This document shows, one piece after another, positions 24,706-35,664 of a stretch of 53,875 nucleotides of DNA (positions are counted from its first letter, which is position 1; every line of letters begins with the position of its first letter). The DNA comes from Thiotrichales bacterium (GTDB taxonomy: Bacteria; Pseudomonadota; Gammaproteobacteria; GCF-002020875). Both the position numbers and the translations under genes were made by a program. Location: the NCBI GenBank assembly GCA_018658305.1, contig JABHVM010000004.1, positions 1 through 53,875 of the forward strand. The letters run 5' to 3'. Below the pieces are notes generated by a model, which was not told the origin of the DNA, made no database searches, and saw only the letters and a program-made list of their open reading frames with translations.

Positions 24706-26709
24706 ATGGGAGCACAAACATCATTAATCGGGTTAGGAATTTCAGCAATGAGCGCATATCGCTCTGCGCTCGCCGTAACCGGTAACAATATAGCCAAAGT
24801 CGGTGTAGATGGATATTCACGCCAAAGTGCAACCTTAGATGCATCAGTCTCAATTGCAACCAATATTGGTTACATGGGAACTGGGGTTGAGACAAAAGCA
24901 GTTGAGCGTAGCTATGATAAATTTCTAACCAATCAACTTAACAGTGCTATTTCTGGCAGTAGTAATTATGGTGCTTATCACAATTATGCCTCGATGGTTG
25001 ATGAGATGGTGGCAGATCCAGAGATTGGAATGACCCCTTCAATGGTCTCATTTTTTAATTCAACCCATGATCTAGCATCTGCTCCCTCTTCAATGACCCT
25101 TCGTCAAACCATGTTTAGTGAAGGGGAGTCATTGGTAGGGCGATTTAATCGGATGTATGATCAATTAGATGGTGTACGCACTCGAGCAAAAACAGAGTTT
25201 AAAGAGGTGATAAGTACGGCAAATGGACTAGCAAAATCAATTGCGAATATGAACTTTCGTATTGATAATGCCTCAGCAAGCGGTGCAACCCCTAATGATC
25301 TGATGGATCAACGAGATATGTTAGTAAAGAGTTTGTCAGAAAACTTCTCTATTACAAATGTTAAACAGGGTAATATGGTAAATATCTATATTGGAAAAGG
25401 TGAGTTGCTGGTTGGTGGTGCAGATAGTAATACGCTATCTGTTGGAGAGGGTGATTATAAGGATAGTGGTGATCTCTCCATAATTATTGATAAATCTGGA
25501 AATAAGAGTGATATAACCAGTACCATTAAAGGTGGTAAATCTGGTGGTATTCTAGATGTTTCTCGTGAAATTTTAGACTCTGCTCAGAGCTCTTTAGGGC
25601 GTATTGCACTCTCTCTTGCAGCCACTTTTAATGCACAGCATAGAGATGGGTATGGGATGGGAGGCAGTTCTGATACTGGTAATAATTTCTTTAATATAGG
25701 AACTGTTTCAAGTACCGCAGGAGATCATGCTGTGAATAGTCTGCTGTTGGGAGGAGTTGCTGCTTCGACAAAGAACACATCAGGTTCAACGCTAACTATC
25801 TCTATTCCTATGGATACTGGAACAACCGGAGGAGTAGTTGGAGCAGGTCAAGAAATTTCTGGTTTAACTATTAATGGAAAAGCAATTGATACGGTTGCTG
25901 CAAATGCTTCTGCAAATGCAGCACAGACAGCCTCTGATCTGGCAGCACAGATTAATGCCAAAACAGCAGAGACAAATGTGACGGCTACTGTTGTCGAATC
26001 AGGAAAAATAAGATTGACCTCCGATACAGATATTGTAATTGCTGGAACAGATGCTGATAGCGGGCTTACCGCAGCAACTCATCGGGTCTCTAAAGATGCG
26101 ATTAGAAATTTAACTGGTGATGATTATGAGGTCAGCTACAATGGAACGGACTATACAATCACAAATCGTACCAATAAAGTATCTGATACGGTTACTCTAG
26201 CTAATCTAAATAGTGGTCTGATTAAGGACGGTTTAACCATTAAGCTGAATGGCACAATGAACTCTGGAGAAAGTTTTCTGGTGAGCGCAACCCGTGGCTC
26301 TGGGCGTGATATTAAGATGTCGCTTAACTCATCTCAACTCGGTTCCATTGCGGCATCTGATGCTGCAGATGAGAGTGGTAATAACTTTAATATGCTGAAG
26401 ATATCATCACTACAGAGTGAGAAGCTGATGATGGCAACAACTAGTAATCGCGGTACGGCAACACTGCAAGATGGTTATGGACAGATGGTGGCAGAAGTAG
26501 GAGTTCAAGCCCACTACGCAGATGTTAATTATAATGCGCAAGAGTCTATTCGTAAATATGCACAGACTTCACGAGATGACTCTGCCGCAGTAAACTTAGA
26601 TGAAGAGGCGGCAAATTTGATGAAATATCAGCAGATGTTTCAAGCATCTGCACGATTAATTTCTATTTCTGACAAAATGTTACAGGAGGTACTCAATGCA
26701 GTTCGTTAA
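24706..26709 (+). CDS. flgK: Hook-filament junction protein FlgK (HAP1)
   Basis: FlgK joins hook to filament. The 667-residue protein begins GAQTSLIGLGISAMSAYRSA, then VTGNNIAKVGVDGYSRQS, the FlgK-type N-terminal heptad/rod motif. It includes MDQRDMLVKSLSENFSI and ends with the conserved EEAANLMKYQQMFQASARLIS. The central ~residues 340-540 are a variable Thr/Ala-rich exposed domain, making it longer than the 547-residue E. coli protein. No ribosome-binding site precedes the ATG, consistent with a leaderless transcript. flgL follows after 36 bp. Confidence 0.96.
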   Translation: MGAQTSLIGLGISAMSAYRSALAVTGNNIAKVGVDGYSRQSATLDASVSIATNIGYMGTGVETKAVERSYDKFLTNQLNSAISGSSNYGAYHNYASMVDEMVADPEIGMTPSMVSFFNSTHDLASAPSSMTLRQTMFSEGESLVGRFNRMYDQLDGVRTRAKTEFKEVISTANGLAKSIANMNFRIDNASASGATPNDLMDQRDMLVKSLSENFSITNVKQGNMVNIYIGKGELLVGGADSNTLSVGEGDYKDSGDLSIIIDKSGNKSDITSTIKGGKSGGILDVSREILDSAQSSLGRIALSLAATFNAQHRDGYGMGGSSDTGNNFFNIGTVSSTAGDHAVNSLLLGGVAASTKNTSGSTLTISIPMDTGTTGGVVGAGQEISGLTINGKAIDTVAANASANAAQTASDLAAQINAKTAETNVTATVVESGKIRLTSDTDIVIAGTDADSGLTAATHRVSKDAIRNLTGDDYEVSYNGTDYTITNRTNKVSDTVTLANLNSGLIKDGLTIKLNGTMNSGESFLVSATRGSGRDIKMSLNSSQLGSIAASDAADESGNNFNMLKISSLQSEKLMMATTSNRGTATLQDGYGQMVAEVGVQAHYADVNYNAQESIRKYAQTSRDDSAAVNLDEEAANLMKYQQMFQASARLISISDKMLQEVLNAVR

Positions 26710-26745
26710 AGATAATTTTGAGAGTCACTATAGGAGTATTCAATT

Positions 26746-27951
26746 ATGAGCATGAGAGTAGCAACCGTTACAGCACATAACCATGGTATTAACTCTATTT
26801 TGGATAAGCAGGCTGCACTGACCAAGACAGAGCTGCAGTTAGCGACAGGGCGTAGAATTTTGCGTCCATCGGATGATCCTGCTGCTTCTGCTATGATCCT
26901 CAATCTTAAGCAATCTATCGGTAAATCAGAGCAGTATATTAGAAATGCTGATAGTGCGCTAACCTCACTCTCTTTTGCTGAATCTGCAACAGAGGGGGTA
27001 ATGAATAGTCTACAGCGAGCGCGTGAGTTAACCGTGCAAGCGCTTAATGGTACCAATAGTGCTGAAAATAGAAAATCACTCTCACTAGAAATTCGTCAAA
27101 TTAGAGATTCAGTCTTTAATATAGCGAACTCAAGAGATACTAATGGCGAGTATATTTTTGCAGGTTCAAAGACAGATTCTCCCCCCTTTACGGTGCCTAC
27201 TGGGACAGATGGGAAAACTGGCGATGTCAGTTATAATGGAAACTCAAGAAATAAGCATATTGAGATAGGGGTCGGACAGCGTATGTCAGTACGAGATACT
27301 GGGCGTGAAGTATTTGGCCCAGAGTCATTTATGGTGGGGACCACTGCATCGGGTAAAGATATTACCATTAAGACAACCGCTGCCTCAGGATCAACAGAAC
27401 AGACTATCACGATGAGTGCGGGTATGACAATTGATAATGTGGTAGATGCCATCAATGCTACAAGTGGTGACTCTAAAGTGCAGGCATCTAATGATAATGG
27501 CAAGTTGCGTATTACAACGACAGATGGTGCAGAGGCGGTACTGACCGATAGTGGAACCGCTGGAGGTCTGCAGAGTATTGGTATTATGGGTGAGGGCACC
27601 ACAAAAACTTACACCACAAAGCCAGATATTTTTAAGGCGTTAGATAGTTTAGCTGATCAGATGGAGTCAGGAACTATGACCTCTGATACTCTATTAAGTG
27701 ATCTAGATGCGGGCATGGATCTTATGGTTAGAACAGAGGCAAAGATTGGTTCTCGTATTAATATGATAGATCGTCATAAAGAGGTGAGTGAGAGCTTTAT
27801 TGTGAAGATGAAAGAGACTAAATCAGAAGTGAATGATCTGGACTATGCCGAAGCCATTGCTCGCTTCAATATAGATAAAGTGGCTATGCAGGCGGCACAG
27901 CAGGCATATATAAAGCTACAGGGAATGTCTCTGTTTAACTATATGAACTAA
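26746..27951 (+). CDS. flgL: Hook-filament junction protein FlgL (HAP3)
   Basis: FlgL is the second junction protein and is flagellin-like. The 401-residue product has MRVATVTAHNHGINSILDKQ, the flagellin-type GRRILRPSDDPAASAMI near residue 35, and a C-terminal coiled coil with DLDYAEAIARFNIDKVAMQAAQQAY. A FlgL/flagellin central insert (~residues 190-290) contains an SAGMTIDNVVDAINATSGD-type repeat. Its transcription probably continues from flgK. No filament gene follows; fliC must lie elsewhere. Confidence 0.96.
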   Translation: MSMRVATVTAHNHGINSILDKQAALTKTELQLATGRRILRPSDDPAASAMILNLKQSIGKSEQYIRNADSALTSLSFAESATEGVMNSLQRARELTVQALNGTNSAENRKSLSLEIRQIRDSVFNIANSRDTNGEYIFAGSKTDSPPFTVPTGTDGKTGDVSYNGNSRNKHIEIGVGQRMSVRDTGREVFGPESFMVGTTASGKDITIKTTAASGSTEQTITMSAGMTIDNVVDAINATSGDSKVQASNDNGKLRITTTDGAEAVLTDSGTAGGLQSIGIMGEGTTKTYTTKPDIFKALDSLADQMESGTMTSDTLLSDLDAGMDLMVRTEAKIGSRINMIDRHKEVSESFIVKMKETKSEVNDLDYAEAIARFNIDKVAMQAAQQAYIKLQGMSLFNYMN

Positions 27952-28028
27952 GCTTAAACTGAGAGTTAGATTTAGAGAGTTAAAATTAGGCTGATTTTTA
28001 GTTCAAATTGCCGTATCCTTGCACGCTT

Positions 28029-30256
<2,228 letters not shown>

Positions 30257-30327
30257 GATTGAATATTATGCCTCTCTTTTTATATAACATTTCTTATTTC
30301 GCCCTCCTATATAGAGAAGATATGGGT

Positions 30328-30333
30328 TATAAT
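30328..30333 (+). promoter_or_regulatory. Probable -10 element upstream of yajC
   Basis: A perfect TATAAT lies 48 bp upstream of the yajC ATG in the 124-bp tgt-yajC gap. I see no good -35 at 16-18 bp, so this is only a candidate internal promoter for yajC-secDF. Confidence 0.4.
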
Positions 30334-30380
30334 GCGCGTTTTATTTAACCTTATCTTTTTTATCTATTAGGAGTTTTTGA

Positions 30381-30707
30381 ATGAATTTTTTCATATCTGA
30401 TGCAATGGCAGCAGGGGCAGAGCAGCCATCTGCTTGGACCGGACTGTTACCGATGGTTATTCTCTTTGTTGTTTTTTACTTTCTGTTGATTCGTCCTCAG
30501 CAGAAAAAAGCAAAAGAGCACGCTAATATGGTTAATGAAGTCTCTAAAGGTGACGAGGTTGTTACTACTGGCGGTCTACTAGGTAAAATTAAAAAAGTTG
30601 GCGAGAATTTTGTACAGCTAGAGTTGTCGGAGAGTATGGTTGTAACTGTGCAGAAACCACAGATAGCGCAATTGATGCCAAAAGGTACTTTGAAATCATC
30701 AAGCTAA
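30381..30707 (+). CDS. yajC: Sec translocon accessory protein YajC
   Basis: This 108-residue inner-membrane protein has one transmembrane segment (LLPMVILFVVFYFLLI) followed at once by the diagnostic RPQQKKAKEH. The cytoplasmic domain contains VSKGDEVVTTGGLLGKI. YajC associates with SecDF-SecYEG. AGGAG lies upstream of the ATG. secD begins 16 bp after its stop. Confidence 0.97.
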   Translation: MNFFISDAMAAGAEQPSAWTGLLPMVILFVVFYFLLIRPQQKKAKEHANMVNEVSKGDEVVTTGGLLGKIKKVGENFVQLELSESMVVTVQKPQIAQLMPKGTLKSSS

Positions 30708-30723
30708 TAAGAACCAATATATT

Positions 30724-32601
30724 ATGAATAAATATCCAGTCTGGAAATACCTGTTAATTTTAACTCTAGTTCTAGTAGCTGCAATCTACGCACTTCCAAA
30801 TATGTATGGAGAAGATCCAGCTGTGCAGGTATCGTTAGTTGAACGAAGTGATGTCGATAGCTCTACAGCTGAAAAAGTGGAAACTGTGCTCAAGCAAAAA
30901 CAGGTACCATTTAAGTCGGTTGAATTGATAGAGGCTGGAGTTGGTAGTAAAAGTAAGCTCTTAGTTCGTTTTAATAATACAGAAGATCAGCTAATAGGGT
31001 TGACAGAAATTAGAGAGCTACTTGGAAATAAGTATATCACAGCGCTAAACCTAGCCCAGACCACACCAACTTGGTTGCGTTCGCTTGGTGCTGAGCCGAT
31101 GTATTTAGGTCTAGACCTACGGGGCGGTGTCCATTTTCTAATGGAAGTTGATATGGATGAAGCTAACAATAAGGCAGAGGAGCGTTATGTTAGTGATCTA
31201 CGAGTTATCTTGCGTAAAGAGAAAGTTCGTTATAAAAATATAGGTAGAGCTACAAGTGGTGGAGTTGAGCTGCGTTTTGCCAATACAGAGTCACGAATAT
31301 CTGCAATGGACAAAATTAAAAGTGAGTACCCACTTCTGACTCAGAAAGAGTTAGAAATGGATGGTTTTCCATATCTACTGTTGAGCATCAGCGAAAAAGA
31401 GATGGATGAGACTCGTAAATTTGCTCTTCAGCAAAATATCACTACCTTGCGTAATCGAGTAAATGAGCTTGGTGTAGCAGAGCCAGTTATTCAACAGCAG
31501 GGAAAAAATCGCATTGTAGTACAGCTTCCTGGAGTGCAAGATACTGCGCGAGCAAAAGAGATTTTAGGTGCAACCGCAACTTTAGAATTTCGTCTAGTTG
31601 CAGAGGGTGGTGATGCGTATGAGGCAGAGAGAACAGGGCATGCTCCTGGTGGAGCACTACTCTATAAAGAGCGTGACGGTACTCCAGTACTTCTAAAGCG
31701 TAGAGTGCTACTAACTGGTGATTCAGTAATAGATGCATCTTCTGGACTTGAACAGCAATCTGGCAGTGCTGCAGTATTTATTACTCTAGATGGAAAGGGG
31801 GCTCGCAGAATGTCCAACGGGACTAGAGATAATATAGGCAAACGGATGGCAGTAGTCTTTATTGAGACTAAGATGGATCGAGAGCTTAAAAATGGAAAGA
31901 GTGTAAAAGTAAGAGTTAAGAAACAGGAAGTGATCAATGTCGCTGTGATTCGTGATCAGCTCGGTAAACGCTTCCAGGTGACTGGTCTGGATAGTACAGA
32001 AGAGGCACGAGATTTAGCACTGTTATTGAGAGCTGGCGCATTAGCGGTTCCGATGGAAATTGTAGAAGAGCGCACCGTTGGACCAAGCTTAGGGCAGGAT
32101 AATATCGATAAGGGATTCCTCTCGGTTATGATCGGTTTTGTGTTGGTGCTTATTTTTATGGCTATCTACTACAAAGCTTTTGGAATGGTTGCAAATATTG
32201 CGCTCACTCTTAATCTAATATTTATAGTTTCGATTCTATCACTTCTTCAGGCGACTCTAACTTTGCCTGGTATTGCTGGTATTGTACTTACCGTTGGTAT
32301 GGCTGTAGATGCCAATGTACTTATTTTTGAACGAATCCGAGAAGAGCTTCGTTCGGGAAATGCTCTACAAGCAAGCATTCACGCAGGATATGATAAAGCG
32401 TTCTCTACTATTATGGATGCAAATGTAACAACTTTAATCGCAGCAGTTGTCCTCTTTGCCTTTGGAACAGGACCAATTAAAGGGTTTGCGGTTACTTTAA
32501 CTATCGGAATTATAACTAGTATGTTTACCGCAATTATGGGAACTCGTGCAGTGGTTAACCTAGTCTATGGTGGGCGTAAGATCAGCTCACTCTCAATCTA
32601 A
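30724..32601 (+). CDS. secD: Protein translocase subunit SecD
   Basis: SecD works with SecF to drive late steps of protein export using the proton gradient. The 625-residue protein has an N-terminal membrane segment, the DLRGGVHFLMEVD motif at ~135, a large periplasmic region with LRNRVNELGVAEPVIQQQG, and a C-terminal RND-type bundle with GMAVDANVLIFERIREELR. Length agrees with the family. The DLRGG and DANVLIFER signatures are intact. Confidence 0.97.
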   Translation: MNKYPVWKYLLILTLVLVAAIYALPNMYGEDPAVQVSLVERSDVDSSTAEKVETVLKQKQVPFKSVELIEAGVGSKSKLLVRFNNTEDQLIGLTEIRELLGNKYITALNLAQTTPTWLRSLGAEPMYLGLDLRGGVHFLMEVDMDEANNKAEERYVSDLRVILRKEKVRYKNIGRATSGGVELRFANTESRISAMDKIKSEYPLLTQKELEMDGFPYLLLSISEKEMDETRKFALQQNITTLRNRVNELGVAEPVIQQQGKNRIVVQLPGVQDTARAKEILGATATLEFRLVAEGGDAYEAERTGHAPGGALLYKERDGTPVLLKRRVLLTGDSVIDASSGLEQQSGSAAVFITLDGKGARRMSNGTRDNIGKRMAVVFIETKMDRELKNGKSVKVRVKKQEVINVAVIRDQLGKRFQVTGLDSTEEARDLALLLRAGALAVPMEIVEERTVGPSLGQDNIDKGFLSVMIGFVLVLIFMAIYYKAFGMVANIALTLNLIFIVSILSLLQATLTLPGIAGIVLTVGMAVDANVLIFERIREELRSGNALQASIHAGYDKAFSTIMDANVTTLIAAVVLFAFGTGPIKGFAVTLTIGIITSMFTAIMGTRAVVNLVYGGRKISSLSI

Positions 32602-32620
32602 TTTAAGTGGAAATATAGCT

Positions 32621-33556
32621 ATGCAAATTTTAAAAGAGGGTCTAAATATAGATTTTATGGGTAAGCGCAAATTAGCTTCTCTGTTCTCACTAACTTTGAT
32701 TATTATCTCTCTGGTCTCACTCTCCACTTTTAAATTAAATCCAGGAATTGATTTTACAGGCGGAACTCTAATTGAAGTTGGATATAGCGAACCAGCAAAA
32801 CTTGATAAAGTACGAGGTGCGCTCAATAGCGCTGGCTTTGATGGGGCTGTAGTTCAACACTTTGGGACAGCGCAAGATGTACTAATTAGATTAATGCCAA
32901 AAGATGGAGTAAAGGCATCAGAGCTTAGTAGTCAGGTCTTAAATGTGTTGACTAAAACAGGTGAAGTTGAGATGCGCCGTGTAGAATTTGTGGGTCCTCA
33001 GGTTGGAGATGAGTTAACTGAAGATGGCGGGCTTGCAGTGCTCTTCTCGCTATTTGCAATCTTAGTCTATGTTGCACTGCGTTTTGAGTATAGATTCTCT
33101 GTAGGGGCTGTTGCTGCACTTATTCACGATGTTATTTTAACACTTGGAGTATTCTCACTACTCCAGATAGAGTTCGACCTTCCCGTATTGGCAGCTATAC
33201 TAGCGGTAATCGGTTACTCTCTAAATGATACCATAGTGGTCTTTGATCGGATTCGAGAGAACTTCCGTAAAATGCGTAAGGGAACTTCTGAGGATGTTAT
33301 AAATGGCTCCTTAAATCAAACTCTTTCTCGTACCTTAATGACTTCGATCACTACACTGATAGTGCTTCTAGCGCTCTTCTTTCTAGGTGGTGAAATTATT
33401 CACGGCTTTGCTTTAGCCCTTATTGTTGGTGTGGTAGTGGGAACATACTCATCTATATATGTTGCAAGTAATACAATTCTCGCAATGGGAATAAGCAAGG
33501 AGGATCTAATGCCTCCAGAAAAAGAGGGAGCAGAGCAACCTGATTCGGTGGTATGA
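32621..33556 (+). CDS. secF: Protein translocase subunit SecF
   Basis: SecF is the partner of SecD. The ORF track starts at 32567 inside secD. The ATG at 32621 gives the usual N terminus (QILKEGLNIDFMGKRK) and a 311-residue protein close to the 323 of E. coli. Motifs include the FTGGTLIEV signature, LAVIGYSLNDTIVVFDRIREN and a final membrane bundle with SITTLIVLLALFFLGG. The ribosome-binding site is weak (GTGGA). The gap to secD is 19 bp. Confidence 0.96.
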   Translation: MQILKEGLNIDFMGKRKLASLFSLTLIIISLVSLSTFKLNPGIDFTGGTLIEVGYSEPAKLDKVRGALNSAGFDGAVVQHFGTAQDVLIRLMPKDGVKASELSSQVLNVLTKTGEVEMRRVEFVGPQVGDELTEDGGLAVLFSLFAILVYVALRFEYRFSVGAVAALIHDVILTLGVFSLLQIEFDLPVLAAILAVIGYSLNDTIVVFDRIRENFRKMRKGTSEDVINGSLNQTLSRTLMTSITTLIVLLALFFLGGEIIHGFALALIVGVVVGTYSSIYVASNTILAMGISKEDLMPPEKEGAEQPDSVV

Positions 33557-33632
33557 TTCCGTTTTATAAATAGGAAGATATGTTTGGAGTATACTCATTA
33601 AACTAACACATGATCTTATTGCTCAGTCCAGA

Positions 33633-33821
33633 GTGATCGCAAAAGGAGAGCGTATTAGAGAAGTTAAACGGCTAGTGAATATGTATGGTGGAAGGAACTC
33701 TAAATGGGTTAAGAAAAGTAGTCCCGAGGTGGTTGATAGTGATGGAGCTGTATATGAGTTTCATTGGTATGAATGTTATGGAATAGGGATATTAGAAATT
33801 AAACGGAAAAAGGTCTCATAA
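33633..33821 (+). CDS. Small ORF, possible C-terminal fragment of a polymorphic toxin
   Basis: The frame is open from 33570 but the only usual start codon is the GTG at 33633, with no ribosome-binding site before it. The 62 residues include RLVNMYGGRNSKWVKKSS, EFHWYECYGIGILEIKRKK. The basic 'YGG..xxW.K' plus 'HWYE....GILE.K.K' pattern recalls C-terminal toxin domains of contact-dependent or polymorphic toxins, but I cannot name a family. Its TAA is followed directly by the ATG of the next ORF (TAAATG), so the two are read as a pair. It may be a displaced orphan toxin tail or an expressed small protein. I treat it as real with modest confidence. Confidence 0.45.
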   Translation: MIAKGERIREVKRLVNMYGGRNSKWVKKSSPEVVDSDGAVYEFHWYECYGIGILEIKRKKVS

Positions 33822-34145
33822 ATGATAGTTCAACTAAATAAAGGGGTTGATTACCCTGACTTATCAGAAAATGATTTTTATTTTGTAATAGGCATAGAGT
33901 CTGACAGTTATCGTGTATTAAATGATTATGGCAAACCTTATCTCTATCCAGTAGATCTGTTTAATATTACAGACTTATCTGAACCGAGTGATTGGGTGAC
34001 AGAGTTTGGTGAAGATGGGGAGCGTTATTCATATCCAAGGCAACTAAATGAGACCGGATTCTTTGAAGACTTCTTTGATCGTAAACCGACTCAAATCTCT
34101 ATCTTTTGGCATGTGGTAAATCAAAAACTTGCTCAAGCAGCCTGA
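33822..34145 (+). CDS. Hypothetical small acidic protein, possible immunity protein
   Basis: The 107-residue acidic protein begins at the base after the preceding stop. It contains SDSYRVLNDYGKPYLYP, DWVTEFGEDGERYSYP and GFFEDFFDRK. These short acidic, aromatic-rich blocks are typical of small immunity proteins linked to polymorphic toxins, though no named family is claimed. No signal peptide or membrane segment is visible, so it is cytoplasmic. Coupling to the upstream basic ORF supports a toxin-immunity pairing; this remains inference. Confidence 0.7.
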   Translation: MIVQLNKGVDYPDLSENDFYFVIGIESDSYRVLNDYGKPYLYPVDLFNITDLSEPSDWVTEFGEDGERYSYPRQLNETGFFEDFFDRKPTQISIFWHVVNQKLAQAA

Positions 34146-34158
34146 TTGCTGAATATTA

Positions 34159-34248
34159 TTAAGCAAATGCCTTAAGCATTTCTAAAATCTTACGGCGTTG
34201 TCTGTTATTTGGTAGTGATTCCCACAAAGACAGCATAGAGGATGTTAG
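34159..34248 (-). pseudogene. In-frame continuation of the XRE regulator after a stop codon
   Basis: Reading past the TAA at 34249-34251, the same frame continues for 29 codons and ends at a TAA at 34159. It encodes LSLWESLPNNRQRRKILEMLKAFA, a helical tail of the kind that ends many XRE/Cro-type regulators. The match in frame and style suggests the upstream stop is a nonsense mutation in an originally ~134-residue protein. Confidence 0.5.
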
Positions 34249-34563
34249 TTAGGAGAGTGTTGATGAGCTGTACTCTTTTCTTAGAGAATTATGCACGACA
34301 TTTTCAAGATGTCGTTTTCGTTCATTTGAGATATCAAATCCCTCATAAAACCACGATACAGGAAGTTCAAAGCCGCGTGCCAGATAGAATAGAGAGCCCG
34401 CATTAATTCTATTTTCACCAGACTCATAGCGAGAGAGTTGACCTGGAGAGACGCTTAGTATCTCACTAGTTTGTTGAAGGCTCATTTTTGCTCGTACACG
34501 GCACTCTCTAATTTTGTTACCAATATGTTTATCGATAGGATCTATAATAGCTGTTCCACACAA
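34249..34563 (-). CDS. XRE-family DNA-binding protein, probably truncated
   Basis: This 104-residue protein has a Cro/CI helix-turn-helix at ~residues 17-70: IGNKIRECRVRAKMSLQQTSE, then LSVSPGQLSRYESGENRI. It is a cytoplasmic transcription regulator. Its start overlaps the DUF1841 gene by 22 bp. The frame continues after the stop with a plausible regulator C terminus (34159-34248), so the protein may have lost ~30 residues. Its target is unknown; the TTGACA-type neighbourhood offers no clear operator. Confidence 0.75.
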   Translation of the reverse strand: MCGTAIIDPIDKHIGNKIRECRVRAKMSLQQTSEILSVSPGQLSRYESGENRINAGSLFYLARGFELPVSWFYEGFDISNERKRHLENVVHNSLRKEYSSSTLS

Positions 34564-34970
34564 CGAAGATACCCTATCTGATCAGGCTCTTTGCCATCTC
34601 GCTGTCCGCGCCATAGGGTTTCACCTAAACACTCCATCATCTGATGTTCGGTCTTGTGACCATCTCCAATTTTATGGAGTAGTTTTTTGGTTGCTGCACG
34701 GATACCGATAGGGCGATCGGTTGAGAGCTGTTCACGGATAGTGAGGTGCATTCCCATATGGAGAAATGGGTTGCTCTCTCCCATTTCAGGTGTCCACTCC
34801 TTGTCTATCTTATCTTCACCACTCTCTAATATTATATGATATTCAGGATGATCTTTGATGATATCAACCAGCTGCTGCTCGAGTGCCTCTAACGGTAGCC
34901 CCTGTTTAGCTTTGAGCCAGCTCTCTATGTAGAAGCGTCTAATCTCTTCTCTGTTTTGGGTGAATAGCAC
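34542..34970 (-). CDS. DUF1841 family protein
   Basis: The 142-residue protein matches the DUF1841 family by its pattern RRFYIESWLKAKQGLPLEALE, IIKDHPEYH, NPFLHMGMHLTIREQL and GIRAATKKL. Function is unknown. It starts with GTG preceded by a strong AAAGGAG. It lies directly downstream of nth, an association common in gammaproteobacteria, and may be the last stable gene of the metG-rnf-nth run. Confidence 0.9.
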   Translation of the reverse strand: MLFTQNREEIRRFYIESWLKAKQGLPLEALEQQLVDIIKDHPEYHIILESGEDKIDKEWTPEMGESNPFLHMGMHLTIREQLSTDRPIGIRAATKKLLHKIGDGHKTEHQMMECLGETLWRGQRDGKEPDQIGYLRCVEQLL

Positions 34971-34998
34971 TTTTTATCTCCTTTGATACTTTTTCACG

Positions 34999-35631
34999 CT
35001 ACAGCCGCTTCTCTCGATATTCACAGAGGTCAATAATGCAGCATCCATCACATTTTGGAGTGCGTGCAATGCAGGTGTAGCGACCGTGTAGAATAAGCAG
35101 ATGATGCGCATCAAGCTTAAACTGTTTTGGTACAAATTTTATTAACCCTCTCTCTACCTCAAGTACAGTTTTGCCACGAGCAATACGGGTGCGGTTGGAG
35201 ACTCTAAAAATGTGAGTATCAACCGCAATCGTTGGCTGTCCGAAGGCTGTATTGAGAATGACATTAGCCGTCTTTCTCCCGACCCCTGGCAGTGACTCTA
35301 GCGCAGTACGGTTATCAGGCACCACACTCTCGTACTCTTCAACCAATATTTTTGAGGTTTCGATTAGATGTTTTGCCTTACTGTTAAAGAGCCCGATAGT
35401 TTTAATGTACTGTTTAAGCTTGCTTTCACCTAGCGCATAGATTCTCTCTGGGGTATTGGCAACTGGAAAGAGTTTAGTAGTCGCTTTATTAACGCTAATA
35501 TCTGTTGCCTGAGCAGAGAGCAGTACTGCGGCTAGTAGCTCAAAGTTTGAGTTGTAGTTGAGTTCAGTGGTTGGCTCTGGAATTGCTTCTGCCAAGCGAG
35601 TGAATATCTCTTCCCTTATCTGTTTGTTCAT
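34999..35631 (-). CDS. nth: Endonuclease III
   Basis: Nth removes oxidised pyrimidines from DNA and cuts at abasic sites. The 210-residue protein has the helix-hairpin-helix LPGVGRKTANVIL with the catalytic lysine, the catalytic aspartate in AVDTHIFRVSNR, and the [4Fe-4S] pattern C-x6-C-x2-C-x5-C (CIARTPKCDGCCIIDLC). It follows rnfE by 33 bp on the same strand, the same neighbourhood as in E. coli (rsx-nth). Confidence 0.97.
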   Translation of the reverse strand: MNKQIREEIFTRLAEAIPEPTTELNYNSNFELLAAVLLSAQATDISVNKATTKLFPVANTPERIYALGESKLKQYIKTIGLFNSKAKHLIETSKILVEEYESVVPDNRTALESLPGVGRKTANVILNTAFGQPTIAVDTHIFRVSNRTRIARGKTVLEVERGLIKFVPKQFKLDAHHLLILHGRYTCIARTPKCDGCCIIDLCEYREKRL

Positions 35632-35664
35632 AATTAAGATGAGAAATAGACTATAGAGCTCTTC

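Noticed and set aside
32567-32620. Upstream start of secF within secD
   Set aside because: The extra 18 residues have no counterpart in SecF; the ATG at 32621 fits family length.
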